DNA from: Lacibacter sediminis
GTDB taxonomy: Bacteria > Bacteroidota > Bacteroidia > Chitinophagales > Chitinophagaceae
Reading direction: 5' to 3'
Length of the DNA stretch: 64,000 nt
Assembly: GCF_014168535.1 (NCBI RefSeq)
Contig: NZ_CP060007.1
Location: 868,001-932,000 of the forward strand
The notes beneath the pieces were generated by a model that saw nothing but the letters and a program-made list of their open reading frames with translations, did no database searches and had not been told where the DNA came from. Each line of letters begins with the position of its first letter. Positions within the stretch are counted from its first letter, which is position 1. A program made the translations under genes and the position numbers. Positions 30,003 through 39,275 of the stretch are shown piece after piece.

Positions 30003-30093
30003 TGTTTTGTTTTTAGTTTCCGTAACCCAGTCGGCTATGGCAGACTGTCCTCCCTGCATATGCAGAGGTTAGGGAAAGGTTCACTAATTGTTT

Positions 30094-30357
30094 TTATTTC
30101 AAAAGATCAGTTACATAAGGAAGCAAAGCCATTTGACGTGCTTTCTTAATTGCATCTGATAATTTACGTTGATACTTGAGTGAGTTACCGGTTAAACGAC
30201 GGGGAAGGATCTTGCCTTGCTCATTCAAAAACTTTTTCAGGAACTCAACATCTTTGTAATCGATGTAACGGATACCGTACTTCTTGAAGCGGCAATACTT
30301 TTTGCGTGGCTTCTCGGTTTTAATCGCCGTCAGGTATTTAATTTCATTCTTTGCCAT
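30094..30357 (-). CDS. rpsR: 30S ribosomal protein S18
   Basis: Ribosomal protein S18, 87 residues, which pairs with S6 on the platform of the small subunit. The diagnostic block [20 protein letters not shown] and the [19 protein letters not shown] stretch are intact, as is the basic tail. It lies 3 bases after rpsF, so translation is coupled. The set of S6 and S18 is the ligand for the leader RNA found before many rpsF genes. Confidence 0.97.
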   Translation of the reverse strand: MAKNEIKYLTAIKTEKPRKKYCRFKKYGIRYIDYKDVEFLKKFLNEQGKILPRRLTGNSLKYQRKLSDAIKKARQMALLPYVTDLLK

Positions 30358-30360
30358 GAC

Positions 30361-30714
30361 TTATGCCTCCGCTTTTAAGTTGCCAGTAGGAACGCCATTC
30401 TTCTTTTTGTCATTGTACTCAACGGCGTATTTGTCGAGTGCAGTGTACATGTGACGGAGCACTTGCTCATCACGGTGGAGTTGTACATTCAGCTTAGCAT
30501 TGAAATCTGAAGCTGCTTTGTACTCAATTACCCAGTAAATACCGGTTGTTTTTTTCTCGATTGGATAGGCGAGAGATTTTAAACCCCATGGATTGCTGTG
30601 CACCACTTCGCCGCCATTTGCAGCGAGTAAATCGGTGTAGCGTTTTTGTGCTGCCTTGAATTCTTCTTCAGACAGAACAGGGGTAAAAATCACCATCATT
30701 TCGTAATTGTTCAT
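30361..30714 (-). CDS. rpsF: 30S ribosomal protein S6
   Basis: Ribosomal protein S6, 117 residues. The opening MNNYEMMVIFTPVLSEEE and the WGLKSLAYPIEKKTTGIYWV strand are typical. It forms a heterodimer with S18 and binds 16S rRNA helices 22-23. It is the first gene of the operon, preceded by a candidate TACCTTTG box on this strand at 30807-30814 and a leader of about 86 bases with a hairpin at its start. Confidence 0.97.
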   Translation of the reverse strand: MNNYEMMVIFTPVLSEEEFKAAQKRYTDLLAANGGEVVHSNPWGLKSLAYPIEKKTTGIYWVIEYKAASDFNAKLNVQLHRDEQVLRHMYTALDKYAVEYNDKKKNGVPTGNLKAEA

Positions 30715-30806
30715 TACTGTTTGTGATTTAAAATTAATAATTGGGTTTACCCATTGGACTCCGACCGGTTAAAATCGAAGAATCTGCCAATACAGATTTG
30801 GGGCTG
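30715..30806 (-). promoter_or_regulatory. Structured leader of rpsF, possible S6:S18 autoregulatory RNA
   Basis: On the minus strand the expected transcript begins with a 6-bp hairpin (AATCTG / CAGATT, 30781-30798) whose loop contains TATTGG. About 40 bases later comes ACCGGTCGGAGTCCAATGGG, whose CCAAT can pair with the ATTGG of the loop, so two exclusive folds are possible. rpsF in many bacteria carries an S6:S18-binding leader with a CCG bulge; a CCG is present here, but the full motif was not verified. Confidence 0.4.
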
Positions 30807-30814
30807 CAAAGGTA
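30807..30814 (-). promoter_or_regulatory. Candidate rpsF promoter -7 box TACCTTTG
   Basis: Exact match to TAnnTTTG on the minus strand, about 93 bases before the rpsF start. No convincing -33 TTG was seen. The predicted start of transcription falls just before the leader hairpin, which supports the assignment. Confidence 0.55.
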
Positions 30815-30930
30815 GGGGAAAGAGGCTGAAGATGGCGCAGCAGAAGCTGATTATTTTAGGCTGAAATCCTTTGCTGGCAAAGATCGGCTGAAAGAATTGG
30901 TTTTGAATGGGTTTAAGGCTGACCTAAAAC

Positions 30931-30966
30931 AAAAAAGCGTCCCCCGAACTATCGGGGGACGCTTTA
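30931..30966 (-). terminator. Terminator after the secreted nuclease gene
   Basis: Long stem AAAGCGTCCCCCGA / TCGGGGGACGCTTT (14 bp) with loop ACTA. On the minus strand it is followed by a T-run (A-run at 30931-30936), 20 bases past the stop of the 1532-codon gene. Confidence 0.93.
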
Positions 30967-30985
30967 CAAATGATCAATTGAACGA

Positions 30986-33900
30986 TCAAAGTTTCAGGAG
31001 TTTGATCACTTTGCGGTCAGTTCCCTGTGTGATCTCGGCAAAATAGATCCCGGAATGGAATCCTTCGCCGATGGTGAGTCTTTGGGTTGGGCTGATGTTG
31101 CTGCGTTGTTCCAGCACACGACCCTGAATGTCCAGCACCCGTAAATTGATGCTTCCGGTTTGGTCAGCCTTAATGAGCAAGGTAAACTCAACCGCTGAGG
31201 GGTTTGGTAATACCTGTACAGAAAGCTTACTAACCGCTGCGCCCATCAATCTTGCCGAAGCCGTTGGAGATGTTACTGTACAAACCCCCAACATGTCGCC
31301 ATGTGCTAAATGATCAACTACATCTGCCTGACTAATGCTGATCGACTGCTGATTTTTATGACAGATCGTAACCTTATCGAGTTTTTTGCCACTTCTGATA
31401 TCTAAAACATCAATTGATTTTTCAGCATTTGCCTGGCAGCCATTTGCATCGGTTACAGTAACGGTGTAAGTTGTTTCTGTTGCTGGATTTACTATCGCTG
31501 TAGATGTGGTAGCGCCACTTGACCAGCTGTAATTATAAGATGGCGTGCCGCCACTTGCATTTGCTGTTAAAGTAAGAGATGAAGCAGGGGCATAGCCAAT
31601 ATAAACTGTATTTGCCAGCGTACCTGTTGGTAAGGCATATGCATCAGGAATGGTAACGGTTGGGTTAGCATTAATGATGACTGTTGTGCTGCATTTTGCC
31701 GAATTACCCCAGCTATCCGTTGCTGTCCACACAATAACACTTGTGCCGAGATTGAATGTGCCGCTTGCATTATTACCTGTACCACTACGTTCAGTTGCGC
31801 CGGTAATTGTGTATGCATAAGTGATTGCATCAGCACAATCATCTGTTGCAACAAATGCAGGTACAGAGTAACTATTTGAAGCTAAAGCACAGAATTTCAC
31901 TTCTGCGGTACAGGTCGTTACTGCCGGTGCTGTTGTATTGTTGAACCTGTAACGGCTGAATACAGGGTAGTGATCTGATGTTGTAGAACCGTAATTGCTC
32001 ACAAGCGATGTAACATCAGTAAGAATTTTTGCACTTGATGGGAGGTAGTTCGCTACCAACTCATTTGAAATAGTTACATGATCGATCACATCATCATAGC
32101 TCACAGTTGATTTCTTACCTGCAAGGCTCAATGGCAACGTTACTGGTGTGAAATTTTCTGTATCGTTTGTGAAGATGGAGTAGGATGTAATGGTAAATCC
32201 ATCGGTGATCGATTCATCAAGGTCATCATTGTAATCACCAAGCATAATGATGTTATCATTTGCATAGTTCTGTTGTAATGTGTAATGCAATGTATCAGCA
32301 CCACGTTTTCTTCTATTGTAAGATGTTGCAGTGGGTGCAGTGTTTGCTTTTGCATGAACCAACACAAATTTTACCGGCTTGGTTACACAATTAAGCGTAA
32401 CATCTGCACTCATCATAAACGGAAAACGCCCGCTTGCCCAATAATCATAAGCAGGGTTTGTAATATCTGCTGCCGAGTTGATACCTGCAGATAACAATGC
32501 AGTTGTAGTTACATTACTCAACACTGATGTTTTATAAATGAATGCCAGCTTTTGTGCAGTTGCCAATGCTGATGGAGGATTGACGCTTGTGTTGGTATGC
32601 GATCCGTAATGACTAATCACATAGTTATAGCCGGGCATCTGATCAACCACAGCTTTCAATCTTTCTTCACTTACAATTTCAGTAACTGCGTATACATCAG
32701 CATTAAGATTGCTGAGAATGGTTTTTACATTTTGTTCCTGCTGCACATCATTGGTTGGGCCATTACCTGTGCTGCCAAACCATTCAATGTTCCAGTTCAC
32801 TACTTCAAGTGTGGTAACGGGATCAATACTTGTTCCGCCAAGATTAACTGTTTGAGAAATACTTCCCGTTGAAATTGAAATGTTGCCAGTGAAATCCTGG
32901 TTGTTTTGTGTTGGTGCAAAACGTACGTAAACTGTTTTAGAAACATTGTTTGCTTCTGCTACAGAATATGTTATAGATGAATTGAAACTATTGCCATCTT
33001 TTGATAATGTAAATGCACCTGTTGATGTTAGCGTTATATCATTCGTTAAATCGTTACCGATAAAGTTGAATGATTTATCAGCGGTTGTTCCGCTTGCTGC
33101 AAATGCAAACTGAACATCAGTTGTGCTTACAGTTAAACTTGGTGGTGGTGGAACAGGTGAATTGCCGAGGCTGATATCATCCAGTGTCCAACGTGCACCT
33201 TCATCTTCATCAGAATAATAAACAAAAGCAAAATGCACATTGCTTCCTTTAAATGCAGAAAGGTTGATATTTTCTGACAAGGTCCACACATTCGAAGTTT
33301 GTGATGGGAACTTGCCGTTAATATCGGTCCATGTTGCAGTTGAAGGATCGCCACTTACATAATCAGTAGATACTTTTAATTGTAATGGCTGACCATTAAA
33401 TGCAGTACGACTCCAGAATGAAAGCAATGGATAATTGCTTGCTGTTAAATTAAATGATGGAGAAATAAGCCAATCAGTATTTGGAACATTTGTGCCGCCT
33501 GCAAAACCATTGATCTGTACGCCACTTGGGAAAGCAGTTGTGGCTGCCGGAGCATTTGGATCACGACCGAATGTAGTACATGCCCATACAATACTTCCAA
33601 CCTGGCTGAATTGTGTAAAGCCATCACTCAAGCCCGCTGTGCAGTTCTGGAAATTAGCAACATAAATATTGATACCTGTTGTAAATGTCCAGGTACTGTT
33701 GCCGGTGATACCTGCAAAAGGATTGCCTTCAAGATCAGCAATAGCACCTGCAGAAATTTCAAGGTAATATTGCGTGTTCACTTGAAGATTGTTGAGTGTA
33801 ACACTTAACGTGCGTGCGGCAAGTATTGCATCTGCTATATTGATCGTTTGTACAATGCTGTTATCACTTGTTTTCTTTAACACAATCGTTCCGGTTCCTT

Positions 33901-35584
33901 TCACCACATCTTCATTGAAAGTAACAGATGCAGAAAGATTGACTGGTGTGTTTGTTGTTCCATTTGCAGGAACAAATGTTGTTACTGTTGGAGGAATAAG
34001 GTCAACGGGGTTTGCTTCAATAGTGAAATCGTCAATAGCTAATCCATCATCAGAACCACTTGCATTGAAATCATTCCAGCGAATAAGGAAAACCGCTCCG
34101 GCAGGAATTGGTAAACCACGGATAGTATAAACGATCTCTTTTTTATTTTCTATTGCATTGCCATCTTTAGCACCAATTACAGTACTGGTATTGGGTGTTG
34201 AAAAATCAAGAGCTGTAACATCGACCCATGTTCCGTTGGTAAGGCTTGTTGCATTAACACTATACTGAAATGCTAATTTATCTGCCCTTAATGTTGTGCC
34301 TAAACGCCATTCTTCACCTGTATAACTGATCTTCAATTTTGTAATAACAGTTCCGGAATTATTCTGGATCTGTGCGCCAATAGCTGAAATGAGACTTCCC
34401 GATTGGAGTGTGCCAAAAGCTCTGTCGGCATTTGCAGTTGCGCCAAAGCTGTAAGTATCGCCACCTGTTCCTGAACCTGTTCCTGCTGTGTAAAGTGCAT
34501 TTGCGTTTGTTCCGGTTTCATTAAATAACCATCCTGTTGGTAATGCAGAAGAGGAGCCTGAATTAACAAGTGAATTAAAGTCTTGCGTATAAGTGTTAAC
34601 TAAAGAAATGTTTTGATTTGGAGCAACATCATTATCGGTAAGATTAATAAATGCCGAAGCAACTCCCACTAAAGCAGGGCTGCTAACAGAGGTGATTGTT
34701 AGATCAATGGTTTCAGTTCCTTCAATAAAAATGTCATCAACCGTATTGAGTGTAACAATTGCAGAAGTATTACCCGATGTAATGGTCACTGATCCGGCTT
34801 GTGGATTTGTATAATCGGTTACTACTGTTGCCGAGCCTGCTAATGAATACGTAACAGTAATGCCTCCGGCAGGTGCGGGTGCAGATGAGTTGATCGTAAA
34901 TGTGCCATTGGTAGCCGGCTCAGCTGCGTTTGTTCCTGCAACAACAGAAACAGATATTGCAGAACCTGAACATGGATTTAAGGTTGATGCAGTATTTCTT
35001 GGGTTGGGAGTTGCTGCTGCAAAATCAGCAGCGTTATTATTGTTATCCGTACAACCATTCAATGCTCTTAGTACAGCATTTGTATTGGATGGGGCAGGAG
35101 TTGCGCCAGCACCTTCAAAACAATTTGCTGTAGTACCAAATCCAACAAAGTCTATTACTGTTGGACCTGTTGGGCAACTTGTTCCTGCAGTAATTAGTGC
35201 ATTTACATTTAACAGAGCTATTTTACCGGCCGTTCCACTCATAGCAATTGTACCTGTTGCATTGGGAGTTGGCAAAGGAGTTGTGCCTCCTGCGCCTTGT
35301 GCCTGCTGAATAAGATAATATTGCCCGGGTGCAAGTGTAATGTTTGTTAGATCTGTCTTTGCCCAAGAGGTGCCGGTTGCTGATGCGTATTGTACAGACC
35401 AACCGTTGAGACTAACAGAATTTGTTCCTCTGTTAAACAATTCAATAAAATCATGGGTGTAAGTAGCTCCGCTATTTCCACCGCCACCATACACCTGACT
35501 GATTACTACTTGCGAAGAACCGGTTAAGATAAATGCTGTTACAAATAGTAGTGACAGCAACAACCGTAGTTGAAGTTTTCTCAT
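30986..35584 (-). CDS. Large secreted nuclease with lamin-tail domain and type IX sorting signal
   Basis: Secreted multidomain protein of 1532 residues. In approximate order: signal peptide; lamin-tail domain (VVISQVYGGGGNSGATYTHD, residues 25-200); a Calx-beta-like beta-sandwich (210-320); a further adhesion-type region (330-545); an Ig-like domain (IPPTVTTFVPANGTTNTP, about 550-650); a choice-of-anchor/cleaved-adhesin domain (about 655-825); an endonuclease/exonuclease/phosphatase domain (about 945-1225) with VVNWNIEWFG, MLGDYNDDLDES and TSDHYPVFSRY; HYR and Ig-like repeats; and a C-terminal type IX sorting domain (QVLPNPSAVEFTLLI). It likely degrades extracellular DNA for phosphate or nutrients. 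It is single-gene, with a strong terminator downstream. Confidence 0.9.
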   Translation of the reverse strand: MRKLQLRLLLSLLFVTAFILTGSSQVVISQVYGGGGNSGATYTHDFIELFNRGTNSVSLNGWSVQYASATGTSWAKTDLTNITLAPGQYYLIQQAQGAGGTTPLPTPNATGTIAMSGTAGKIALLNVNALITAGTSCPTGPTVIDFVGFGTTANCFEGAGATPAPSNTNAVLRALNGCTDNNNNAADFAAATPNPRNTASTLNPCSGSAISVSVVAGTNAAEPATNGTFTINSSAPAPAGGITVTYSLAGSATVVTDYTNPQAGSVTITSGNTSAIVTLNTVDDIFIEGTETIDLTITSVSSPALVGVASAFINLTDNDVAPNQNISLVNTYTQDFNSLVNSGSSSALPTGWLFNETGTNANALYTAGTGSGTGGDTYSFGATANADRAFGTLQSGSLISAIGAQIQNNSGTVITKLKISYTGEEWRLGTTLRADKLAFQYSVNATSLTNGTWVDVTALDFSTPNTSTVIGAKDGNAIENKKEIVYTIRGLPIPAGAVFLIRWNDFNASGSDDGLAIDDFTIEANPVDLIPPTVTTFVPANGTTNTPVNLSASVTFNEDVVKGTGTIVLKKTSDNSIVQTINIADAILAARTLSVTLNNLQVNTQYYLEISAGAIADLEGNPFAGITGNSTWTFTTGINIYVANFQNCTAGLSDGFTQFSQVGSIVWACTTFGRDPNAPAATTAFPSGVQINGFAGGTNVPNTDWLISPSFNLTASNYPLLSFWSRTAFNGQPLQLKVSTDYVSGDPSTATWTDINGKFPSQTSNVWTLSENINLSAFKGSNVHFAFVYYSDEDEGARWTLDDISLGNSPVPPPPSLTVSTTDVQFAFAASGTTADKSFNFIGNDLTNDITLTSTGAFTLSKDGNSFNSSITYSVAEANNVSKTVYVRFAPTQNNQDFTGNISISTGSISQTVNLGGTSIDPVTTLEVVNWNIEWFGSTGNGPTNDVQQEQNVKTILSNLNADVYAVTEIVSEERLKAVVDQMPGYNYVISHYGSHTNTSVNPPSALATAQKLAFIYKTSVLSNVTTTALLSAGINSAADITNPAYDYWASGRFPFMMSADVTLNCVTKPVKFVLVHAKANTAPTATSYNRRKRGADTLHYTLQQNYANDNIIMLGDYNDDLDESITDGFTITSYSIFTNDTENFTPVTLPLSLAGKKSTVSYDDVIDHVTISNELVANYLPSSAKILTDVTSLVSNYGSTTSDHYPVFSRYRFNNTTAPAVTTCTAEVKFCALASNSYSVPAFVATDDCADAITYAYTITGATERSGTGNNASGTFNLGTSVIVWTATDSWGNSAKCSTTVIINANPTVTIPDAYALPTGTLANTVYIGYAPASSLTLTANASGGTPSYNYSWSSGATTSTAIVNPATETTYTVTVTDANGCQANAEKSIDVLDIRSGKKLDKVTICHKNQQSISISQADVVDHLAHGDMLGVCTVTSPTASARLMGAAVSKLSVQVLPNPSAVEFTLLIKADQTGSINLRVLDIQGRVLEQRSNISPTQRLTIGEGFHSGIYFAEITQGTDRKVIKLLKL

Positions 35585-35731
35585 TGCTTTAGTTTACGTT
35601 ACTTAAAAAATGTGGAAGATTACAGGAAAAGGATCGGATTAATCGGCAGGATTTGGAAGATTAAATGTAAGGCCTATCAATGGTTTCGCACCAAAAATCC
35701 GGATGAAATATTTATTAACAATAAAACGTGC
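35585..35731. other. Intergenic region, no gene seen
   Basis: About 150 bases upstream of the nuclease and after the methyltransferase stop. AT-rich, no clear promoter box or strong hairpin. A plus-strand frame across this region and into the methyltransferase gene is a shadow. Confidence 0.4.
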
Positions 35732-36415
35732 TCAGCTCTTGGACTTCTTTTTCGAAAGAATAGTTCCTTCGAGGAAATTGTACTTTTTAATTCGGTACAA
35801 AACATCGTAGCCATCTGCAAAAAACAATTCTTCGTGACGAGGACTGCAATAAAGCACGTAAAGCTCACGTGGGTATTGCTGGAGGGAACTATTGATTTTC
35901 TGGATGATATTTTTCATCAATACTTCATCAAACGGATTAAACAGGAACACAGTGCTTATATCTTTTTTGATCTCAAGTGTGCTGATGTCGCTCCATGATA
36001 ATTCATATTGCAGAGAAGGGAAACGTTCTTTTGTAAGAGAAAGATTCTGTTCTGCCTGTTGAATCAATTGTTTTGCAAAATCAATTCCATACAATTTTGT
36101 AAATCTATAAGCAGCAGCCACACACAATGCCCTTCCTTTTCCGCAACCAATATCTAAAAACGTTCCTTGCCTTGCATTTTCAGGGAGATGCTCAAGCACA
36201 CTTTCAATGGTGAAATAATTCACCGGCATGTATTCTGTGGCATGCGACAATTGATTCCCTTTGATCTGAAATTCTGCAAGATCGTTTGCCGAAGTGGTAT
36301 TGATGCCGTATTTTTTTTCGCCTTTTAATTCTTGCTTCAATGTGAAGAAACCTATCCTGATGCCCCAGTTTGAAGCGATGTATAAGAAGTAGTTTATGTG
36401 TTGCAGTAGTTTCAA
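35732..36415 (-). CDS. SAM-dependent methyltransferase with TTG start
   Basis: Class I methyltransferase of 227 residues. Motif I is FLDIGCGKGRALCVAAAY near residue 78, the adenosine-binding strand KLYGIDFAKQLI near residue 98, and TVFLFNPFDEVLM near residue 150 lies at the motif IV position. The N-terminus, HINYFLYIASNWGIRIGFF, is amphipathic rather than a signal. The family fits unassigned small-molecule or lipid methyltransferases. The initiation codon is TTG at 36415, which overlaps the stop of recJ by 4 bases (TTGA); there is no ATG upstream of motif I, so translation is coupled to recJ. No role with recJ is implied beyond co-transcription. Confidence 0.82.
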   Translation of the reverse strand: MKLLQHINYFLYIASNWGIRIGFFTLKQELKGEKKYGINTTSANDLAEFQIKGNQLSHATEYMPVNYFTIESVLEHLPENARQGTFLDIGCGKGRALCVAAAYRFTKLYGIDFAKQLIQQAEQNLSLTKERFPSLQYELSWSDISTLEIKKDISTVFLFNPFDEVLMKNIIQKINSSLQQYPRELYVLYCSPRHEELFFADGYDVLYRIKKYNFLEGTILSKKKSKS

Positions 36416-38115
36416 TCCGTAGATGGTCTGATGTCAATAACTTTTAATTGCAGACTAACAGTTCCGTTCCATTCATTTTCGTCAATGGTATAAACAACAT
36501 CGAATGCTCCTTGTTGTATCACAGGAAACAGATGAGCTGCACGAAAGAAGATACCTGTTAAAACAGTATCATTTTGTTTCACCACTAAGCGAAGATGTTG
36601 ATCTTTTACAATTTTGCTGAAGCCGTTATCACGCACTTTTTTCGAAACAAAAACGGGCCGCATGTTTTCAGGTCCAAATGGCTCCATTTGTTTGATGATA
36701 TTATAAAGCCCTGGCTTGATATCTGCCAGTTGCAACTCCTCATCAATAATAATTTCAGGAATAAGCTGCTCATCTTTAATAGTGCGGCTAACTTCTTTTT
36801 CAAAAGCTGCTGCAAACGCATCGACGTTCTCGGGCATTAATGTGAGGCCTGCTGCTGCGAAGTGCCCACCATATCCTAGCAAATGTTCACGACAGGCGTG
36901 AATGGCTTCATATAAATTAAATCCATTTACGCTTCTTGCACTGCCAGCTGCATAATCGCCGCTCTGTGTAAGTACAATCGTTGGACGATAATAATGTTCC
37001 GTTAATCTGGACGCCACAATACCTACTACTCCTTTATGCCAATGCGATTGATATAAGACCGTTGATTTTTTTGTTTTCAGTTGTTCGTTGCCGTTAATGA
37101 TTGCAAGTGCTTCTTCAGTGATGGACATATCGGCTTCTTTGCGTTCATCGTTGTCTGCATGCAGCATTTCAGCAAAGGTTAATGCTTCTTCATATGTTGA
37201 GGCAATGAACATTTGTACAGCTTTGCGTGCATCATCCATTCTACCTGCAGCATTTACTCTTGGCGCAATTAAGAAAACAAGGTTATTGATATGCATGGTG
37301 TTTTTCACACCACTTAAAAACATCAAAGCTTTAATGCCATACGATGGTTGCTCATTAACACGCTTCAAGCCGTGAAAAGCAAGTATCCTGTTTTCACCGG
37401 TCATTGGAACGATGTCTGCAGCTATCGCTGTTGCCACAAGATCAAGATAGCGATGCACATGCTCATCTTCAAGATTCAGTGTTTGAGCCAATGCGGTAAT
37501 GAGTTTAAATCCTACACCGCAACCACATAATTCTTTGTATGGGTAATTGCAATCTTTTTGTTTTGGGTTTAGAATAGCAACTGCAGCCGGTACTTCTGCA
37601 TCGGGTAGGTGATGATCACACACAATAAAATCAATACCCAACTCTTTTGCATATGCAATTAATTCAACTGATTTAATACCACAGTCAAGTGAAACTATTA
37701 AGCTAAATCCTTTTGTTTTTGCGAAATCAATTCCCTGTTTCGATACACCGTAGCCTTCACGGTAACGATGAGGGATATAGAAATCTAAAAACGTTGGATC
37801 ATAAACGGAGCAAAGAAATTGATACATGCAGGCAACACTTGTTGTGCCATCAACATCGTAATCTCCAAAAACAAGAATCTTTTCGTTGCTGTTAAATGCA
37901 TGCAATAATCTGTCAACTGCTTTCTGCATGTCTTTCATCAGCCATGGATCATGAAGATCGCTCAATTGCGGACGGAAATATTGTTTTGCTTTTTCGAACG
38001 TATTAAACCCTCTTTGTACCAGAATGCTGCAGAGTACGGAATGGATCTTGAGCTCTGCAGCAAGTGCATCAACCCGTTGAGCGTCTTTTTTTAAAAAGGT
38101 CCATCGTTTCTGCAT
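36412..38115 (-). CDS. recJ: Single-stranded-DNA-specific exonuclease RecJ
   Basis: 5'-3' single-strand DNA exonuclease of DNA repair, 567 residues. The DHH-family motifs are complete: VFGDYDVDGTTS near residue 80, SLDCGIKSVE near residue 140, and the DHH motif itself in FIVCDHHLPDAEVP near residue 160; the DHHA1-type GYGGHFAAAGLTL lies near residue 410. The C-terminal OB-type domain (HLRLVVKQND) is present. It works in RecFOR-dependent and mismatch repair. It begins 2 bases after the stop of the polyprenyl synthase gene on the same strand and overlaps the methyltransferase gene downstream, so these three are probably one transcript. Confidence 0.96.
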   Translation of the reverse strand: MQKRWTFLKKDAQRVDALAAELKIHSVLCSILVQRGFNTFEKAKQYFRPQLSDLHDPWLMKDMQKAVDRLLHAFNSNEKILVFGDYDVDGTTSVACMYQFLCSVYDPTFLDFYIPHRYREGYGVSKQGIDFAKTKGFSLIVSLDCGIKSVELIAYAKELGIDFIVCDHHLPDAEVPAAVAILNPKQKDCNYPYKELCGCGVGFKLITALAQTLNLEDEHVHRYLDLVATAIAADIVPMTGENRILAFHGLKRVNEQPSYGIKALMFLSGVKNTMHINNLVFLIAPRVNAAGRMDDARKAVQMFIASTYEEALTFAEMLHADNDERKEADMSITEEALAIINGNEQLKTKKSTVLYQSHWHKGVVGIVASRLTEHYYRPTIVLTQSGDYAAGSARSVNGFNLYEAIHACREHLLGYGGHFAAAGLTLMPENVDAFAAAFEKEVSRTIKDEQLIPEIIIDEELQLADIKPGLYNIIKQMEPFGPENMRPVFVSKKVRDNGFSKIVKDQHLRLVVKQNDTVLTGIFFRAAHLFPVIQQGAFDVVYTIDENEWNGTVSLQLKVIDIRPSTD

Positions 38116-38117
38116 GC

Positions 38118-39089
38118 TTAATATTTTCTATCGGTGGTATATCTTACCAATGCTTCAAGTCCATCTCTTATTTCATTTTGTGGAAATTGATGAAGAATAG
38201 CGATCGCTTCATCACGGTAACGGTTCATGGTTTCGGCAGCATATGTAATGCCGCCGGCTTTTATTACTTCATCAATGATGTACTGTACGTTTTTCTTCTG
38301 CCTGTTTTCGTTTTTGAGTAGATAGATCAACTCTTTTTTCTTTGAAGGTTCGGCATTATTCAACGTATAAATTAAAGGGAGTGTCAGTTTTTTTTCTTTG
38401 ATGTCGTTGCCCGTTGGTTTACCAATAGAAGCGCTGCCATAGTCAAACAAATCGTCTTTGATCTGAAAAGCAATACCGGCCTTCTCTCCAAACAACTTCA
38501 TCTGTTCCGTTTTTTTGGTATCCATTGTGGTAGACCATGTGCCTGCGGCGCATGCAGAAGAGAGGAGTGAAGCTGTTTTATTTTTGATGATCTCAAAGTA
38601 TACTTCTTCACTTAGGTTGAGTTTCCTGGTCTTTTCTATTTGAAGGAGTTCCCCTTCACTCATTTTTTCAACAGCTTCCGATAATATTTTCAAGGTGGTG
38701 AAATCGTCGTTTTTCAGCGAAAGCAACAAGCCTTTTGAAAGCAAATAGTCTCCCACTAAAACGGCGATTTTGTTTTTCCAAAGCGCATTAATGGAAAAAA
38801 AGCCCCTCCGCTCCATCGATTCATCAACTACGTCGTCATGGACAAGGGTGGCGGTATGTAATAATTCGACAAGGGCAGCTGCACGGTGAGTACTTTCTGT
38901 AATGGGGCCAAACAATTTTGCACTCAGGAACACAAACATGGGCCTCACCTGCTTCCCTTTCCGCTTGATAATATATTGCATGATCCGATCGAGCAGGGAT
39001 ACCCTACTTTTAACAGCTTGGCGGAATTTTTCTTCAAAAGCCTGTAATTCGTCTTTGACCAATAATTGAATGGAGGAGGAAGCGCTCAT
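38118..39089 (-). CDS. Polyprenyl (octaprenyl-type) diphosphate synthase
   Basis: Trans-isoprenyl diphosphate synthase of 323 residues. The first aspartate-rich motif is in LVHDDVVDESMERRG near residue 78, the second in FQIKDDLFDYGSASIGKP near residue 205, with KPTGNDIKEKKLTLPLIY following. It makes the side chain of menaquinone, consistent with mqnB and mqnD in this window. The ATG at 39089 starts a typical N-terminal helix. It is first in a probable operon with recJ and a methyltransferase. Confidence 0.94.
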   Translation of the reverse strand: MSASSSIQLLVKDELQAFEEKFRQAVKSRVSLLDRIMQYIIKRKGKQVRPMFVFLSAKLFGPITESTHRAAALVELLHTATLVHDDVVDESMERRGFFSINALWKNKIAVLVGDYLLSKGLLLSLKNDDFTTLKILSEAVEKMSEGELLQIEKTRKLNLSEEVYFEIIKNKTASLLSSACAAGTWSTTMDTKKTEQMKLFGEKAGIAFQIKDDLFDYGSASIGKPTGNDIKEKKLTLPLIYTLNNAEPSKKKELIYLLKNENRQKKNVQYIIDEVIKAGGITYAAETMNRYRDEAIAILHQFPQNEIRDGLEALVRYTTDRKY

Positions 39090-39204
39090 GGATCGGCAAA
39101 TTACATTAATTGAAGATCTTTCATGTAATTTGGATAGAATGCAGCTATATTTGTGCGAAATAGGTCTTATATGACTATCTGATTGTAAATAAATTGCAAA
39201 AAAT

Positions 39205-39234
39205 TTGCTTTTTAAACTGTGATCTCTATTTTTG
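39205..39234 (+). promoter_or_regulatory. Promoter of the OmpA-family gene
   Basis: TTG at 39205-39207 and TATTTTTG at 39227-39234, 19 bases apart, match the Bacteroidota -33/-7 consensus TTG-N19-TAnnTTTG. Transcription would start near 39240, giving a leader of about 35 bases. A second TAnnTTTG match (TATATTTG, 39146-39153) lies upstream. Confidence 0.75.
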
Positions 39235-39275
39235 CATTAATCATCAGGAATTTTCGAAACTTAATTACAACAACT

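Noticed and set aside
33789..35309. Plus-strand frames inside the nuclease gene
   Set aside because: They are antisense shadows of a gene with strong domain signals and low-complexity Ser/Thr/Ala composition.
39219..39275. Longer start of the OmpA-family gene
   Set aside because: It precedes the predicted transcription start and would add 19 residues before a complete signal peptide.
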